NCBI GenBank assembly: GCA_029237695.1
Contig: CM055265.1
Span: 122,844,834-122,908,833, forward strand
Source of the DNA: Conchocele bisecta
Taxonomy: Eukaryota > Mollusca > Bivalvia > Lucinida > Thyasiridae
Reading direction: 5' to 3'
DNA: 64,000 nucleotides
Part shown: in pieces, positions 21,940 to 33,409 of the stretch
How positions within the stretch are numbered: the stretch's first letter is position 1
Layout of the letters: each line of letters opens with the position of its first letter
The notes under the pieces: model-generated
Told to the model about the DNA's origin: nothing
Databases searched by the model: none
What the model saw: only the letters and a program-made list of their open reading frames with translations
Translations under genes and position numbers: made by a program

Positions 21940-21957
21940 TGGTGTCAGAAGTAAAAG
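21940..21957 (+). promoter_or_regulatory. Primer binding site
   Basis: TGGTGTCAGAAGTAAAAG follows the 5' LTR directly. TGGTGTCAGAAGT is the usual site complementary to the 3' end of tRNA-Leu in many gypsy elements. Confidence 0.75.
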
Positions 21958-22048
21958 AAGTTAAAAGTTACCAAGCATTATTTATGTAAAAAATAATTAA
22001 TCGACTTGGATTAAACTAAATAACGGGACAATACACAAATGAACAACA

Positions 22049-22581
22049 ATGGAATTATCTGGCGTTCCAACTCCGAAAATGGACTGGGATTCACCCAACC
22101 TGCCGGAAGCGTGGGAGAAGTTCGAGGACCACCTTCAGCTCATATATTCCAGGGCCCATTAAAAGGAAAGTCGGATGAAGAAAAAGTTACTTATCTACTT
22201 TTATGGGTTGGCAATCGAGGCAGGGACATCCTGAAAACGTGGAACCTGGATGCGGATGACGCCAAGAAATTAAGCGTCATCTGTGACAAATACAAAACTC
22301 ATGTTCGTCCGAAGATGAACCCGGTGTTTGGACGATACAAATTTTATAATGAAGTACAGGGATCCGACACCGTGGAGAACTTTCTGACTCGCTTGAAACT
22401 CGCAGCGAGAGAATGCGAATTTACAGATCCAGACGACATGATCAGTGACAGGATTGTGTTTGCGACGAACTCGTCAAAAGTTCGTGAAACACTCATCAAC
22501 GAGGGTGCAGACCTAACATTGGACAAGGCAGTCCAAATCGCCCAGAGTTACCAATACTTCAGGAGCAACTCCAGAGCATGA
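22049..22581 (+). pseudogene. gag, frameshifted
   Basis: From ATG 22049 one frame gives a short N-terminal piece with the gypsy gag text LPEAWEKFEDHLQLI and then stops near 22160. A second frame, also open from 22039, carries the rest to the TGA at 22579-22581, including KTWNLDADDAKKL, RPKMNPVFGRYKF and TLDKAVQIAQSY. So there is one frame change near 22150. Gag forms the particle that packages the element RNA. No frame here encodes it intact. Confidence 0.8.
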
Positions 22582-22687
22582 GCGGTCCGGAAGTACATGA
22601 CGTACGCTACAAACAACAACCTCAGCCGATGGAGGCCAGCCGTTACCCATCGCAAAACCCCAGTCATTACTGTCTAACAACCCGAGA

Positions 22688-25600
22688 ATGACGAGGAAAC
22701 CGGAGTACCACCGTAACAGACCGACGACATCATCGTGTGGGAACAATCCGACGACATCATCGTGCGGGAATTGCGGATACAAACACTCTAAAGCGGAAAC
22801 GTGCAGAGCCAAGGGCAAACAGTGTGATTACTGTCACAAATGGAATCATTTTGCTTCTATGTGCCGTAAAAAGAAGCATGATAAATCTAGGAAATCCGTC
22901 AATGTTGTTAATTGTGCACCAAATAGTGATTCTGAAGATGGAATATCAGATTTCTTTGTTGATAGTGTTGATACGAAATCAGTAAGAAATGGTCAAGCAT
23001 GTGATCTCGAGGTAGGCCCTAAATTATCGAATGTCACATTCAAGATTGACACAGGTTCACAAGTAAACATTTTGCCTGAACGCATATACCATAAATTAGG
23101 CATCAAACATGTTTTACAGAAACCACCAGGTCCACTCTTCGCTTACAATGGTGGCCTACTTCAAAGCATCGGATTTTGTAATTTGCCATGCAGACGTGAT
23201 AACAATGACATAACAATTGATTTCCATGTAATTCACACGGAGTCATCGCCGATATTGGGTCTCAATACATGTCTTGATCTTAACCTTGTCAAACTGACAT
23301 ACTCTGTAGAGGCTACACATACGGATGACAAACCCCTTGACAAGAAAACTGTCTTATCTCAGTACAACGACGTATTCAAAAGTATAGGCACGTTTTCTGG
23401 CCAGTGCACCATTCAAATTGATCCTAGCGCCAAGCCAGTGGTCCATCCACCGAGGCGTGTCTCCGTCGCACTACGTGATCGACTCAAGCAAGAGCTCGAC
23501 CGTATGCAAGAACAATCCATTATTACCAAGGTCACAGAGCCTACCGACTGGGTAAATTCAATGGTTATTGTGAAAAACCACAAACAGGCAAACTTCGCAT
23601 ATGCCTTGATCCCCATGATCTAAACAAAGCAATTCTCAGACCGTATTATCCTATGCGAAGCCTCGAGGATATACTGCCTGAACTTGCCGGTTCACAGTAC
23701 TATACAAAGCTTGACACACGGTCAGCTTACTGGACATGCAAGCTGTCGGACGAAAGCTCGTTCCTCACAACATTTAATTCTCCTTACGGCCGGTACCGCT
23801 ATTTACGGCTACCGTACGGTCTGAAATCATCCCAAGATGTGTTCCAACGGAAATTAGATGAGTGCCTTGAGGGTCTAAATGGCGTTGTGTCCATAGTTGA
23901 TGACGTCATTGTACATGCTCGTACACGTCATGAACATGACCAGAATTTGCATGAAGTTTTGCGTCGCATGTCCGAGAGTGGTATCAAATTGAATGAAGAC
24001 AAATTAGATGTAGGAGTCAGTGAAGTCCAGTACTTTGGACATCTCCTGACCTCAGATGGTCTCAAACCTGACCCTGCAAAAGTGTCTGCTATCAGAGACA
24101 TGGACCCGCCGTGCAACCGTGCGGAGTTGGAAACAGTCTTGGGCATGATAAATTACTTGTCCAAATTTGCCCCAAACTTGGCAGAAATCACCAGCCCTAT
24201 GCGCAAGCTGCTTGTCAAGGACGTGATTTTTCTCCTGGGACAAACCGCAAGACACAGCTTTCCGAAAGGTCAAAGACCTCATTACTCAGAGTCCAGTCTT
24301 ATCTTACTATGACAGTAAGAAGCCACTCACATTGCAGACAGATGCATCTCGCTCGGGACTAGGCTGTGTTCTTATACAAGAAGGCAAGCCAGTTGCATTT
24401 CCATCCAAATCACTCACACCTGCAGAAACCAAATATGCCATGATCGAGCTAGAATTGCTAGGCATATTATTTGGTGCAAAACGGTTTCACCAGTATGTCT
24501 ATGGTCATACAGTGCTTGTGGAAACAGATCATTTACCACTCATAGCAATTATGAGTAAACCACTTCATTCATGCCCTGCAAGGTTACAGCGTATTTTACT
24601 ACAGCTGAAACAATATGACCTGCAGGTCAAACACGTTCCTGGTAAAAACATACCAGTCGCTGATACACTATCACGGAAAGCTGTACCTGACTTTCCCCAG
24701 CCTAATTACAGGCATGGATGCACATGTTCACACAGTCCTATCCAGTTTACCTGTCAGTGATCGCAAAATGCAAGAAATTGCAACTGCTACTGAACAGGAT
24801 GCACACATGACAATTCTCAAACAGGTTATCATGCAAGGATGGCCTAACACGAGAAAACAATGTCCACCAGAAATTCTCAGTTTCTGGAACTACAGAGACG
24901 AGCTCACAATTGCTGACATATTAATCTTAAAAGGTCAGAAACTTGTGATCCCAACATCACTCAGATCTAAAATGCTAGAAATACTGCACACAGGTCATAT
25001 GGGTATTATCAAAACCCAGAAACGTGCTCGTGATGTGATGTTTTGGCCAAACATCAGCTCAGATATTTCAAACATGATTCAGCAATGTTCTGTTTGCCAA
25101 GAGCATAGAACATCGAATGCTAAAGAACCGCTGATCTCACATGAAACACCTGATTATCCATGGCAAATTGTTGCTACAGACATATTCACATGGGATGACA
25201 AAAACTTCCTTGTAACCGTGGACTATAATAGTTGTTACTTTGAAGTCCAGCAGCTGTACAGAACCAGTTCTAAGGCTGTCATTGCTAAGCTGAAATCTGT
25301 ATTCAGTAGACATGGAATTCCAGGTCAGGTGAAATCCGACAACGGTCCTCAGTTCTAATCTCAGGAATTCGCAAACTTTGCAAAAAGCTGGGATTTCACA
25401 GCCATGTTACCTCTAGCCCGAAATACCCAAGGTCAAATGGTTTGGCTGAGAGAACTGTCGGCATAGTGAAAAGCATTTTCACTAAGGCCAAGGTCGCTGG
25501 TACTGATCCATATCATGGGTTACTAGAATACCGCACTACCCCTCTGACAGAAATGGATTCAAAATGACAACAAACGTTGGCAGCCTGCTATTGTTACCAA

Positions 25601-25880
25601 AAAGCACGACCAAAGATCATATATTGTTAGCATGTCTAACGGTGCCATTTACCGGCGAAATCGCCGACACCTCTTAAAATCAAATGGGAATTCTCAAAAT
25701 ATTTATTTTCAATTACCATCAGTTTACTCGAAACCACAAAGCTCCAATAACAGTCAATGTGACATTGATTATAATTTGCCTAACCACGACATCCAACCTG
25801 CTTCGCCAGCGAAATCTGACATTCCACCTACAACAGCCCCAGGAATGATTCTACGATCTGGCAAAGTTAAATCAGTGTAG
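22688..25880 (+). pseudogene. pol region: zinc knuckles, protease, RT, RNase H, integrase; multiply broken
   Basis: In order: two CCHC-type knuckles (CGNCGYKHSKAETC, CDYCHKWNHFASMC, about 22765-22865); protease with IDTGSQVNI (about 23045); RT from about 23420, with YTKLDTRSAYW and the active-site variant SIVDDVIVH (about 23895); RNase H with [10 protein letters not shown] (about 24335) and VETDHLPL; integrase with a HHCC finger ending CSVCQEH (about 25090), the catalytic Asp in VATDIFTW and KSDNGPQF (about 25340), and NGLAERTV (about 25435) in another frame. Breaks: frame changes near 23575, 24230, 24700 and 25400; an in-frame TAA at 25356; and about 100 residues apparently missing near 25565 before RRNRRHLL. 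At least two shifts are in homopolymer runs, so some could be sequencing errors. Confidence 0.88.
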
Positions 25881-26362
25881 ATATGACTACATTCAGATAC
25901 AATGTGCATACTAATGTAGAATAGTATTGTATAGTGTTTAGTATTACAGTAATCAATATAGTTTATGCTACATTATACATTAGAGCAAATGACATAAACT
26001 CAATACTGGACAATGGGATTATCCAGAACTACAGAAACACACATTGTCGTTTTCTCGTGATAAGGGTACAAGTACTGATATGGGACCCCACAGTTAGTGT
26101 TGATTACAACGGATGTATCACTGTTAAGTTGACATAAAACAATAAACCACATTTACGTAATGTGACCCATGTTTTACCCACGAGATTAAAACAGTATTGG
26201 GGAATGGATATATGTCCCACACCTTCACATTAATCACAATTAACATAGCAAACATAGATTAATCTGTCAATCCTACACTTGTGAGATTTGCACTGATGTT
26301 ACATGTTTATACCTGTTTAAAGGTATCCTCAGTAAGGGCAATTCATATTTTTTTTGTATTTT
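25881..26362 (+). other. Non-coding 3' region of the LTR element
   Basis: AT-rich sequence between the last pol codon and the polypurine tract. No env-like frame was seen. Confidence 0.6.
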
Positions 26363-26375
26363 AAAAACAGGGAGA
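26363..26375 (+). promoter_or_regulatory. Polypurine tract
   Basis: AAAAACAGGGAGA stands immediately before the 3' LTR, the usual place and composition for the plus-strand primer. Confidence 0.8.
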
Positions 26376-26622
26376 TGTTGTATTATGTACCATATATTAT
26401 TACATCAGTCTGTGTTCCAATTAGCCAGCACTGTTACATGATATACAGAGTTAGTTCCCCTGCTACTGTCATATAAATACAGCCCCATTTGGTATAGCAA
26501 CCACTCTTAGTATAACACTCAACCTAAGCAGTCATAGATGTTAGATGTATTAAACTAGTGTATAGTTAGAATACCATTTGTCATTCTATGAAGTCCTACA
26601 CCACATACATCATAACATTACA
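26376..26622 (+). repeat. 3' LTR
   Basis: 247 bp, nearly identical to the 5' LTR, ending ATAACATTACA directly before the CATCA target duplication. Confidence 0.95.
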
Positions 26623-26975
26623 CATCAGTAACAAAGTCACCCTCACCAAATATTTTTATTTGATGAAAATCCATCATATATTCATTTTATTGCGAAAAAA
26701 ACAATTTTCATATGGAATCTAACATGGGACAAAAAGTAGCTGGAGCTCCACCGGGATTGTAGAAAAATTGACACCGAAACCTGGCTGGATAGCTTGAAAT
26801 GATGTGACGAAGAAAACAAGTCAGATTTTGAAAATCGGTCCACAAATTCCAAAATTATTTAAAAAATCTATTTTTAGCCACCATGTTAAATTCCCATAGG
26901 AGAATATTTTTTTCGCAACAAAATCATAATTTGATGGAATTTCAATGAATAAAAATATTTGCGCAGGGTGATTTT
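26623..26975. repeat. Decayed foldback element related to that at 13094
   Basis: CACCAAATATTTTTATTTGATG at the left pairs with AATAAAAATATTTGCGCAGGGTG at the right. The interior shares ACACCGAAACCTGGCTGGAT and CATGTTAAATTCCCATAG phrases with 13260-13460. Confidence 0.55.
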
Positions 26976-27040
26976 TTTATTGTTCATTTAAATAGTTGTT
27001 AAGATTTAATGTGTTTAATAGACAGTTTGTCGGCAGTAAC

Positions 27041-27290
27041 CAGGGTTTCACTAAACTTCTTACGATTAAAATGTTCGTAAATGCAAATTTGGAATCGTCT
27101 GGAATTTTCAATTGATGGATTTACATTTACTGAGCATAGGCTGCATATGCAGCCTATGCTCAATAAATGTAAATCCAACAATTGTTTACAAGAAAACATC
27201 GTTAATGTGAAACTTACAGACTATCATAATTTTGCACTTACATGTACGAACATTTTAGTCGTAGGAAGTTTAGTGAAACGGCCCCCTGGG
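27041..27290. repeat. Foldback MITE X
   Basis: CAGGGTTTCACTAAACTTC to TAGTGAAACGGCCCCCTG, with the centre AGGCTGCATATGCAGCCTATG. Nearly identical in layout to 14235-14464. Confidence 0.85.
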
Positions 27291-27872
27291 CTCCAGATAA
27301 GGATTTATTCATTGAGTATTTTTACTCCATGATATTTTTTTCAATTGGGTATTTTCAATTATCAATTGGGTACCTTACAACCGTTACCCCATTGTGTAAA
27401 TTGAGAAGGGTATTTTCCAATTCTGGTATCAAAATGTGCAATAAACATGGCTACACAAAACATTGAATATGTGCAGGCGACATCTTTTAAGTGTTAGTTA
27501 AAACTAATTAGAAATTATGTTTAATTGGGCCTTTGCTGCGTCTTTTTTCTCCACGTTTTGTTGAAGACATATTTACCGCGGTCTGTCAGATTGTTTGATT
27601 GCGTATTTACGCAAATACGCAGCTTATCAAGGCCTCTGAGTAACAACGGTCTGTTCAACGTTTTTCTGCCGACAAACTTTTGGCTATTAAACACATTAAA
27701 TCTAATAAATATTTAAATGTAAAGTACCTTTTCACCAATAACAAAAAAGTCATCCTCCCCAAAATTTTTGGGTTTGATGCAATTCCATTTTGGCTGTGAT
27801 AATGTAATAAATTCAGTATAATAATTCTGCATACTTTTAATCATCAAATATGTGCAGTGGTTAGTTCTATAT
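27291..27872. repeat. AT-rich sequence with two dispersed repeats
   Basis: About 27650-27790 matches the repeat interrupted by the LTR element at 21610-21692. From about 27793 (GGCTGTGATAATGTAATAAA) it matches the foldback element at 37318-37625, which continues after the HINE-like insertion, at 29891-29990. Confidence 0.6.
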
Positions 27873-29890
27873 ACTAGATGGCCGCGGCCTGCATGTCGCG
27901 CCTTGTGGCAAGGCATGGACATTAAAAAAAAAGATATAGTATAACGAAAAACTTTAACCAAAAAACTTAACCAAAAAACTTAACCTTAAAAAAACTTAAC
28001 CCCCAAAAACTTCAAACCAAGTAATTTGACCTTGACATTCGGGCCACAGGGGCCGCAACGGGAGGGGGGTAAAGAGATGAAAATATAGAATGATCGGATA
28101 AAAACCACCCATGTTAAGTGTTTACAAGGTAATGGGCAAAGCAGTTGCAGAGATATAGTATAACAAAAAACTTTAACCAAAAAACTTAACCAAAAACTTT
28201 AACCAAAAACATTAACCAAACAACTTAACCAAAAACTTTAACCGGACACACGTATGTACGTACGTACGTACATACGCACGCCAAAGTGCGACTATAAATC
28301 GCGGGATTCCCGCAAGATAAATTAGTTTACGGGCGCGACAAAAACAACCAAAAAACCTTAACCAAAAACTTCAAAGTAATTTGACCTTGACAATTGGGCA
28401 CAGTTGACGCACGGAAGGGGGGTAGAATGAAAATATAGATGATGATAAACACCCATGTGAAGTTTCAAGGTAATGGGCAAAGCAATTGCAGAGATATAGT
28501 ATAACTAAAAACTTTAACAAAAAAAACTTAACCAAAAACTTAAACAAAAAATTAAAAACCAAAAATAAAAACTTCAAGTAATTTGACCTTGACATTGGGA
28601 CAGGGGCCGCACAGGAGGGGGGGAGAATGAAAAATATTGATGAGAAAACACCCATGTGAAGTTTTCAAGGTAATTGGGCAAAAAGCAGTTGCGAGATATA
28701 TTATAACGGAAAAACTTTTAACGAAAAATCTTTAACCAAAAAATTAACCAAAAAAAAAACTTTTTAACCAAAAAAACTTTAAACCAAACAACTTAACCAA
28801 AAACTTTAACCGGACACACGTGTACGTAGTACGTACATACGCACGCCCAAAGTGCCGATTAAATCGCGCTTTCGCAAGCGGGCGCGACAAAAAACTTAAC
28901 CAAAAACTTTAACCAAAAACTTCAAATTAATTTGCATTGGGCACAGTGGCCGCCACGGAAGGGGGGTAGAATGGAAAATAGATGATGAAAATAAACAATG
29001 TGGAAAAGGTTTCAAGGTAATGGGCAAAGCATTGCAGAGTAATAGTATAAAACGAAAAAACTTTTAACCAAAAAACTTAACCAAAAACTTCAAAGTAATT
29101 TGACCTTGACATTGGGCACAGGGGCCGCACGGGAGGGGGGTAGAATGAAAATATAGATGATGATAAACACCCATGTGAAGTTTCAAGGTAATGGGCAAAG
29201 CAGTTGCAGAGATATATATAAAACGAAAAAAAACTTTAACCAAAAACATTAACCCAAAAAACCTTAACCAAAAACTTCAAAGTAATTTGACCTTGACATT
29301 GGCTAACAGGGGTGGGCCGCACAGGAGGGGGTGGTAGAATGAAAATAATAGTATTTTGATGATAAACACCCAGGGGATAAACACCCATATGAAGTTTCAA
29401 GGTAATGGGCAAAGCAGTTGCAGAGATGTAGTATAACGAAAAACTTTAACCAAAAAACTTAAGCAAAAAACTTAACCAAAAACTTTAACCAAAAACTTTA
29501 ACCAAAAAACTTAACCAAAAACTTCAAAGTAATTTGACCTTGACATTGGGCACAGGGGCCGCACGGGAGGGGGTAGAATGAAAATATAGATGATGATAAA
29601 CACCCATGTGAAGTTTGAAGGTAATGGGCAAAGCAGTTGCAGAGATATAGTATAACGAAAAACTTTAACCAAAAACTTTAACCAAAAAACTTAACCAAAA
29701 ACTTTAACCAAAGAACTTAACCAAAATCTTTAACCAAAAAACTTAACCAAAGAACTTAACCAAAAAACTTAACCAAAAACTTTAACCAAAAAACTTAACA
29801 AACAACTTAACCAAAAACTTTAACCGGACACACGTACGTACGTTACGCCAAACGGCCGACTATATCGCGCTTTCCGCAAGCAGGCGCGAC
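27873..29890 (+). mobile_element. Hairpin-ended element, family H1, with expanded tandem core (HINE-like)
   Basis: The 5' end is ACTAGA (27873-27878), the palindrome GGCCGCGGCC (27880-27889) and the arm GTCGCGCC (27895-27902). The 3' end is a TCGCGCTTTCCGCAAGC hairpin with GGCGCGAC (29883-29890), then AAAAA. The core has six or more units of about 250-300 bp, each with TTTGACCTTGACATTGGGC, GATGATAAACACCCATGTG and GCAGTTGCAGAGATATAGT, plus a minisatellite of AACTTAACCAAAA units and GTAC runs. Internal copies of the 3' end at about 28300-28345 and 28860-28890 show expansion by units that include the terminus. It sits in a copy of the repeat seen whole at 37318-37625. Confidence 0.78.
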
Positions 29891-30374
29891 AAAAATAATG
29901 CATTTTGGGAAAAATAAATGATTACTCCCTCAAAGTATACTTTGCTAGATAAGTATACTTTGCAATTTTGATGAAATCGGCTACAGGGCCTATACTGGTA
30001 CCCATTCAAACCCTTTATGTACATGTACTTGAATAACTATATTGATCAGTATGTTTCCTGTATGATTACAAATGATTACGAATGATCAGTAAATTTCCTG
30101 CATGATTACAAATAATCAGTAAATGTGATTAGTATATTTCTTGTATGATTACAAATGGTCAGCGTATTATTTCCTGTCTAATTACAAATGATGAAATGTA
30201 TCAACAGTGGTACCAATTTATCCCGACATGTCATTAACCCTTTCAACCCAAAGTAACTGGAATTGACTGTGATGTGATCATTTTCTGACCAGTCCTATCA
30301 TCACAAAATTATTTTCAGATTAGTCCATTTATGAAATTTGGGGTGTTTTTGTTCTGAAAAATATGAAATTACTT
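29891..30374. other. Right part of the host repeat, then unassigned intron sequence
   Basis: 29891-29990 continues the interrupted foldback repeat (CTCCCTCAAAGTATACTTTG). The rest is AT-rich with a short repeated phrase GATTACAAATGATCAGTAAAT (about 30060-30190). Confidence 0.5.
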
Positions 30375-30485
30375 GGACATAGTGAAGACCCTGAGGAGAC
30401 GGCTCGTTATGAGCCAGCTCATCTGGATCTGCACTGTTTGAATAAACCGCCAAAGAGGACTTTCGGGTTCAAAGTTAAAGGTGAA
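30375..30485. repeat. Dispersed repeat reaching within a few nt of the exon 4 donor
   Basis: GGAGACGGCTCGTTATGAGC to TTTCGGGTTCAAAGTTAAAG is the same family as 963-1030. Its end lies about 5 nt from the GT donor of eIF1A exon 4 (GT at 30489-30490 on the minus strand). Confidence 0.65.
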
Positions 30486-30490
30486 CCCAC

Positions 30491-30623
30491 CTGTTTCTGG
30501 CAGCTCGCCGTATGTTTTCAGATTTCTCGCCTCGTCAGGCGTGTACTTCAATATCACATCTGCTTTGTTGTCCTGGTAGTCCCGTAAGCCGAGCAATATT
30601 ATGTCGCCCGAGTTGATCCACAC
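30491..30623 (-). CDS. EIF1AX: eIF1A coding exon 4 (end of OB-fold and helical part)
   Basis: On the minus strand, acceptor CATCCCAACAG is followed by 133 coding nt and donor GTGGGT. It begins [20 protein letters not shown] and continues [20 protein letters not shown] before LPET. This is the last OB-fold strand and following helix of eIF1A, with the strongly conserved [13 protein letters not shown]. Entry phase is 0 and exit phase is 1, matching its neighbours. The factor binds the A site of the 40S subunit and promotes scanning and start codon choice. Confidence 0.97.
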
Positions 30624-30643
30624 CTGTTGGGATGATTAATATC

Positions 30644-30800
30644 GGGTTAACTGTATTGTAATTTTGAAACTTGCGGCGTATATCAGGAAATGATAGGTCG
30701 GAAAATCTGTTTAATGGCGATGCGCTAGCGGAGCCATTAAACATGTTTTCTAACCTATCATTTTCTGATAAACGCCGCAAATTTCAAAATTACAATACGG
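30644..30800. repeat. Foldback MITE about 20 bp from the exon 4 acceptor
   Basis: GTATTGTAATTTTGAAACTTGC pairs with GCAAATTTCAAAATTACAATAC, followed inward by further pairing of the AAATGATAGGT segments around GCGATGCGCTAGCGGAGCC. It starts about 20 nt from the acceptor of eIF1A exon 4. Confidence 0.8.
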
Positions 30801-31663
30801 TTCACTTATTTCTAATGCACTCCTTTACTACTGGCGTAGGAATACATATTGAAATAATGTGCGACCATTCATCAACAATGATATACCTGTAATGTATGAC
30901 CATCAGCCAATCAGATAACGTGATATTTATAGAGTGCATTAGAACACGTGTTTAACCACGAATAGAAGAGCTCTATTGGCGTATTGGTGTATTTTACGCA
31001 CTTATTTTAGCTGAATACGCATTGATTATCAACAGTGGGAGTACAAAATACTCACTGCAATGTGAAAATACGCATTGATTTTCAAATGGAGTCGTGGAAA
31101 TAAAGTTGAAAATTCACTTATTTCTTTTTACAGCTCAACAAAGTAAATTTTCAACTATATTACAGTATAAATAAGTAATAATACACTAAAACAAGTGAAA
31201 TTCATGGTTAAATTTGTTATATGTTTTAATATTTAATAATGAAGAAAATCAATAATCCATATCTAAAAAGTAATTTTCATATTTTTGAGAAGAAAAACAC
31301 ATCTAGATACGATGCTGTTTTTTTTTAGATTGTTGTTTCTTAGTGAAAAAAGTGCCCTTGTTTTAACGAGCACCCTGCCCCTTTTTCAATCTGGGGGAAA
31401 CACTACAGTGGAGAATATGGGGATTTTAGGTTTTGCGACCAGTGTAGATCCAGATCAGCCTGTGCATCCGCAGTCTGATCAGTATCTGCACTGTTCGCCA
31501 TTCCGTCAATGAAACACCTGTAATGCTTCTAACAAGTAGTATGGATAGTTATCAGGCTACAGTTGTGTGCTATTTCATCAGTACATGTAGCTACACTGGT
31601 CTTAAATTCCATAAGCCCCATTTCTCCAGTCACAGTCACATATATGTAGGCCGGTGCAAATAC
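30801..31663. other. eIF1A intron 3
   Basis: AT-rich sequence with a short copy of the AGTGTAGATCCAGATCAGCC repeat at about 31435-31510. No coding signal besides the flanking exons. Confidence 0.5.
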
Positions 31664-31767
31664 CTTTTTCCTCAGTTTGCCTCGAATGTGACACAGTCTC
31701 TTGACACCATCAAAGCACATTGCTTCAAGTCGACCATTTCCCAACATTTTTGTAACTTGTGCATATT
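31664..31767 (-). CDS. EIF1AX: eIF1A coding exon 3 (OB-fold)
   Basis: On the minus strand, TTCATATTTTCAG precedes 104 coding nt, and GTATTTGC follows. The translation starts in phase 1 (Glu completed by G from exon 2), then [20 protein letters not shown] and [14 protein letters not shown]. This is the core RNA-binding OB-fold of eIF1A, including the invariant LGNGR and IRGKLRKK. It ends in phase 0 and joins exon 4 at KK-VWIN, as in the animal protein. Confidence 0.97.
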
Positions 31768-31927
31768 CTGAAAATATGAAAGTTGGAAATTTAACAGCCA
31801 ACTGGCGAAATAAACTTAATGTGTATAATGTTAGTAATCAATACAGTTACTGTTCAGACCCTACATGTATGTACACATACTCAGTATCAACTCAGACCTT
31901 ACACATACTCAGTATCACTCAAGATAT

Positions 31928-32775
31928 AGAACTAGAAAATGTGTCCATAGAATGGGGATGCCCCACATATCGCTTTGATAACAAGAAAATGTGTTCATAG
32001 AACACGGATGCCACACATATCGCTTTGATAATAAACGAGGCAAACTTTCAAGTCCAAAAGGAGATAAACCATGACCCTGGAGTCGAATCAAAAATCAAAA
32101 TAAACTTTGCGTATCTATTCATCATAAGGAAGCTACATACATTTCAGGTCTATATCTATTACGGTTTAAAAGTTTTAGGACTTATAAGGTTGGTGACGGA
32201 CGGAAGAACGGACGGACAGACGGACGAGGGCAACACTAAATGCCCCCACCACGATAGAGCATAGTAAACAAGGCGAAATTCCAAGTCCAAAAGGGGAGAT
32301 AATTCAGGACCCGGAGGTCGAATCAAAAATTGAAATAAACTTTGCGCATCTACTCATCATAAGGAAGCTACATATCAAGTTTCAGGTATGTATACATTGT
32401 GGTTTAAATGTTTTAAAGAGTTCCAATGTATAAATATAAATTGCCAAATTCTAAGTCGAAAAGGGGGTCAAATCAAAAATCTAAATAAACGCATCTACTC
32501 ATCATAAGGAAGCTACATACCCACTTTCAGTTGTGTAGCTATTAGGGTTTAAAAGTTGTACGAGTTACAAAGTTTTAAGTCGAAATGGGAGATCCGGGGG
32601 TCGAATCAAAAATCGAAGAAATAAACTTAGCGCATCAAGTTTCAGGTCTGTAGCTACATGTAGCATGGTTTAAAAGTTTTACGAATTACAAGGTTGGTGA
32701 TGGACGGATGGATCAGAAAAGCTTTAACCCGATCACACATATGTACGCGGTTGTGCTGACTACATTATATCGCGC
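31928..32775. repeat. GCCCCAC-family HINE-like elements with tandem core, partly nested
   Basis: ACTAGA (about 31930), then GATGCCCCACATATCGCTTTG. At about 31980 a second start follows, ACAAGAAAATGTGTTCATAG, with GAACACGG hairpin and GATGCCACAC. Units with AAATAAACTTTGCGCATCTACTCATC and AGGAAGCTACATAC repeat four times to about 32700. One 3' end (ATGCCCCCACCACGATAG-AGCAT) lies at about 32240-32265. It is the degenerate long form of the short element at 60933-61084. Confidence 0.65.
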
Positions 32776-33409
32776 TGTATCTAGCCTGCTGCATTGGGGG
32801 AGGGGGATGTGGGGTGGGGGCGGGGGCTAAACACTTAGGTACGTCCGACCAACCGAGTCTAGTAAAAATTTGGTCCGGTCGTGTCAATTTCCCCGAAATA
32901 CCGAAATTGCCGGTCCCGACTGGTCGTGTTCCAATTTGACCAAAGTCACTGCCAAAAATGTCAGAAATAAAACAGTATTAGATCACCTTTTATTTGTCTA
33001 GTAAAAACAAACAAAACTCGCTGATTGACAACTTCGAAAATAGTTTATTTACAACTCCAGGCGGACTTGTTTGCCTATAGGTTTCGGGTATGATAATGGA
33101 GTAGGCCACTGTATTTCGTACCCATTATAAACAGTGGATCTATACTACCATCGAATGTGATAATTTAGTGAGTGCAGGATGTCCATTCACTTTCGGTTCC
33201 AAATAAAAATATACGGATTTTTGTTAAAAAATATAGGGTGAAATATAGGGATTTTTGCCAATAAAATAGGGATTTATAGGGATAAAACTCAATATTTTCC
33301 AATTTTACGGCATGTACAAATGTATGTGTGTACGTAAAGAATTTGATTGAGTTAAAGTTCTCGAGTATTGGTCTCCTCCCCTTACATACGCGGCGGAAAG
33401 GGAAAATTA
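32776..33409. other. Unassigned sequence in eIF1A intron 2
   Basis: A G-rich patch (about 32795-32830) and otherwise ordinary AT-rich sequence. No exon seen. Confidence 0.4.

Larger units (their letters stand above)
21693..26622 (+). mobile_element. Ty3/gypsy LTR retrotransposon, complete ends, defective coding region
   Basis: Two LTRs of 247 bp (TGTTG...TTACA) flank a gag-pol region. CATCA is duplicated at 21688-21692 and 26623-26627. The order protease, reverse transcriptase, RNase H, integrase is that of Ty3/gypsy (Metaviridae). The LTRs differ at only about two positions, so the insertion is fairly recent, yet the coding region has several frameshifts, a stop and an apparent deletion late in integrase. 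It lies in intron 4 of eIF1A on the opposite strand. A Mag-like/C-clade placement is likely from the gag text but untested. Confidence 0.93.

Noticed and set aside
25881..26362. Possible env-like gene after pol in the LTR element
   Set aside because: Only short frames, no signal peptide or membrane segment; there is no support for an envelope gene.
32160..32270. GGACGGACAGACGGACG repeats considered as a coding or regulatory tract
   Set aside because: The same phrase occurs near the 3' end of the GCCCCAC-family element at 61020-61050, so it is part of a transposon.
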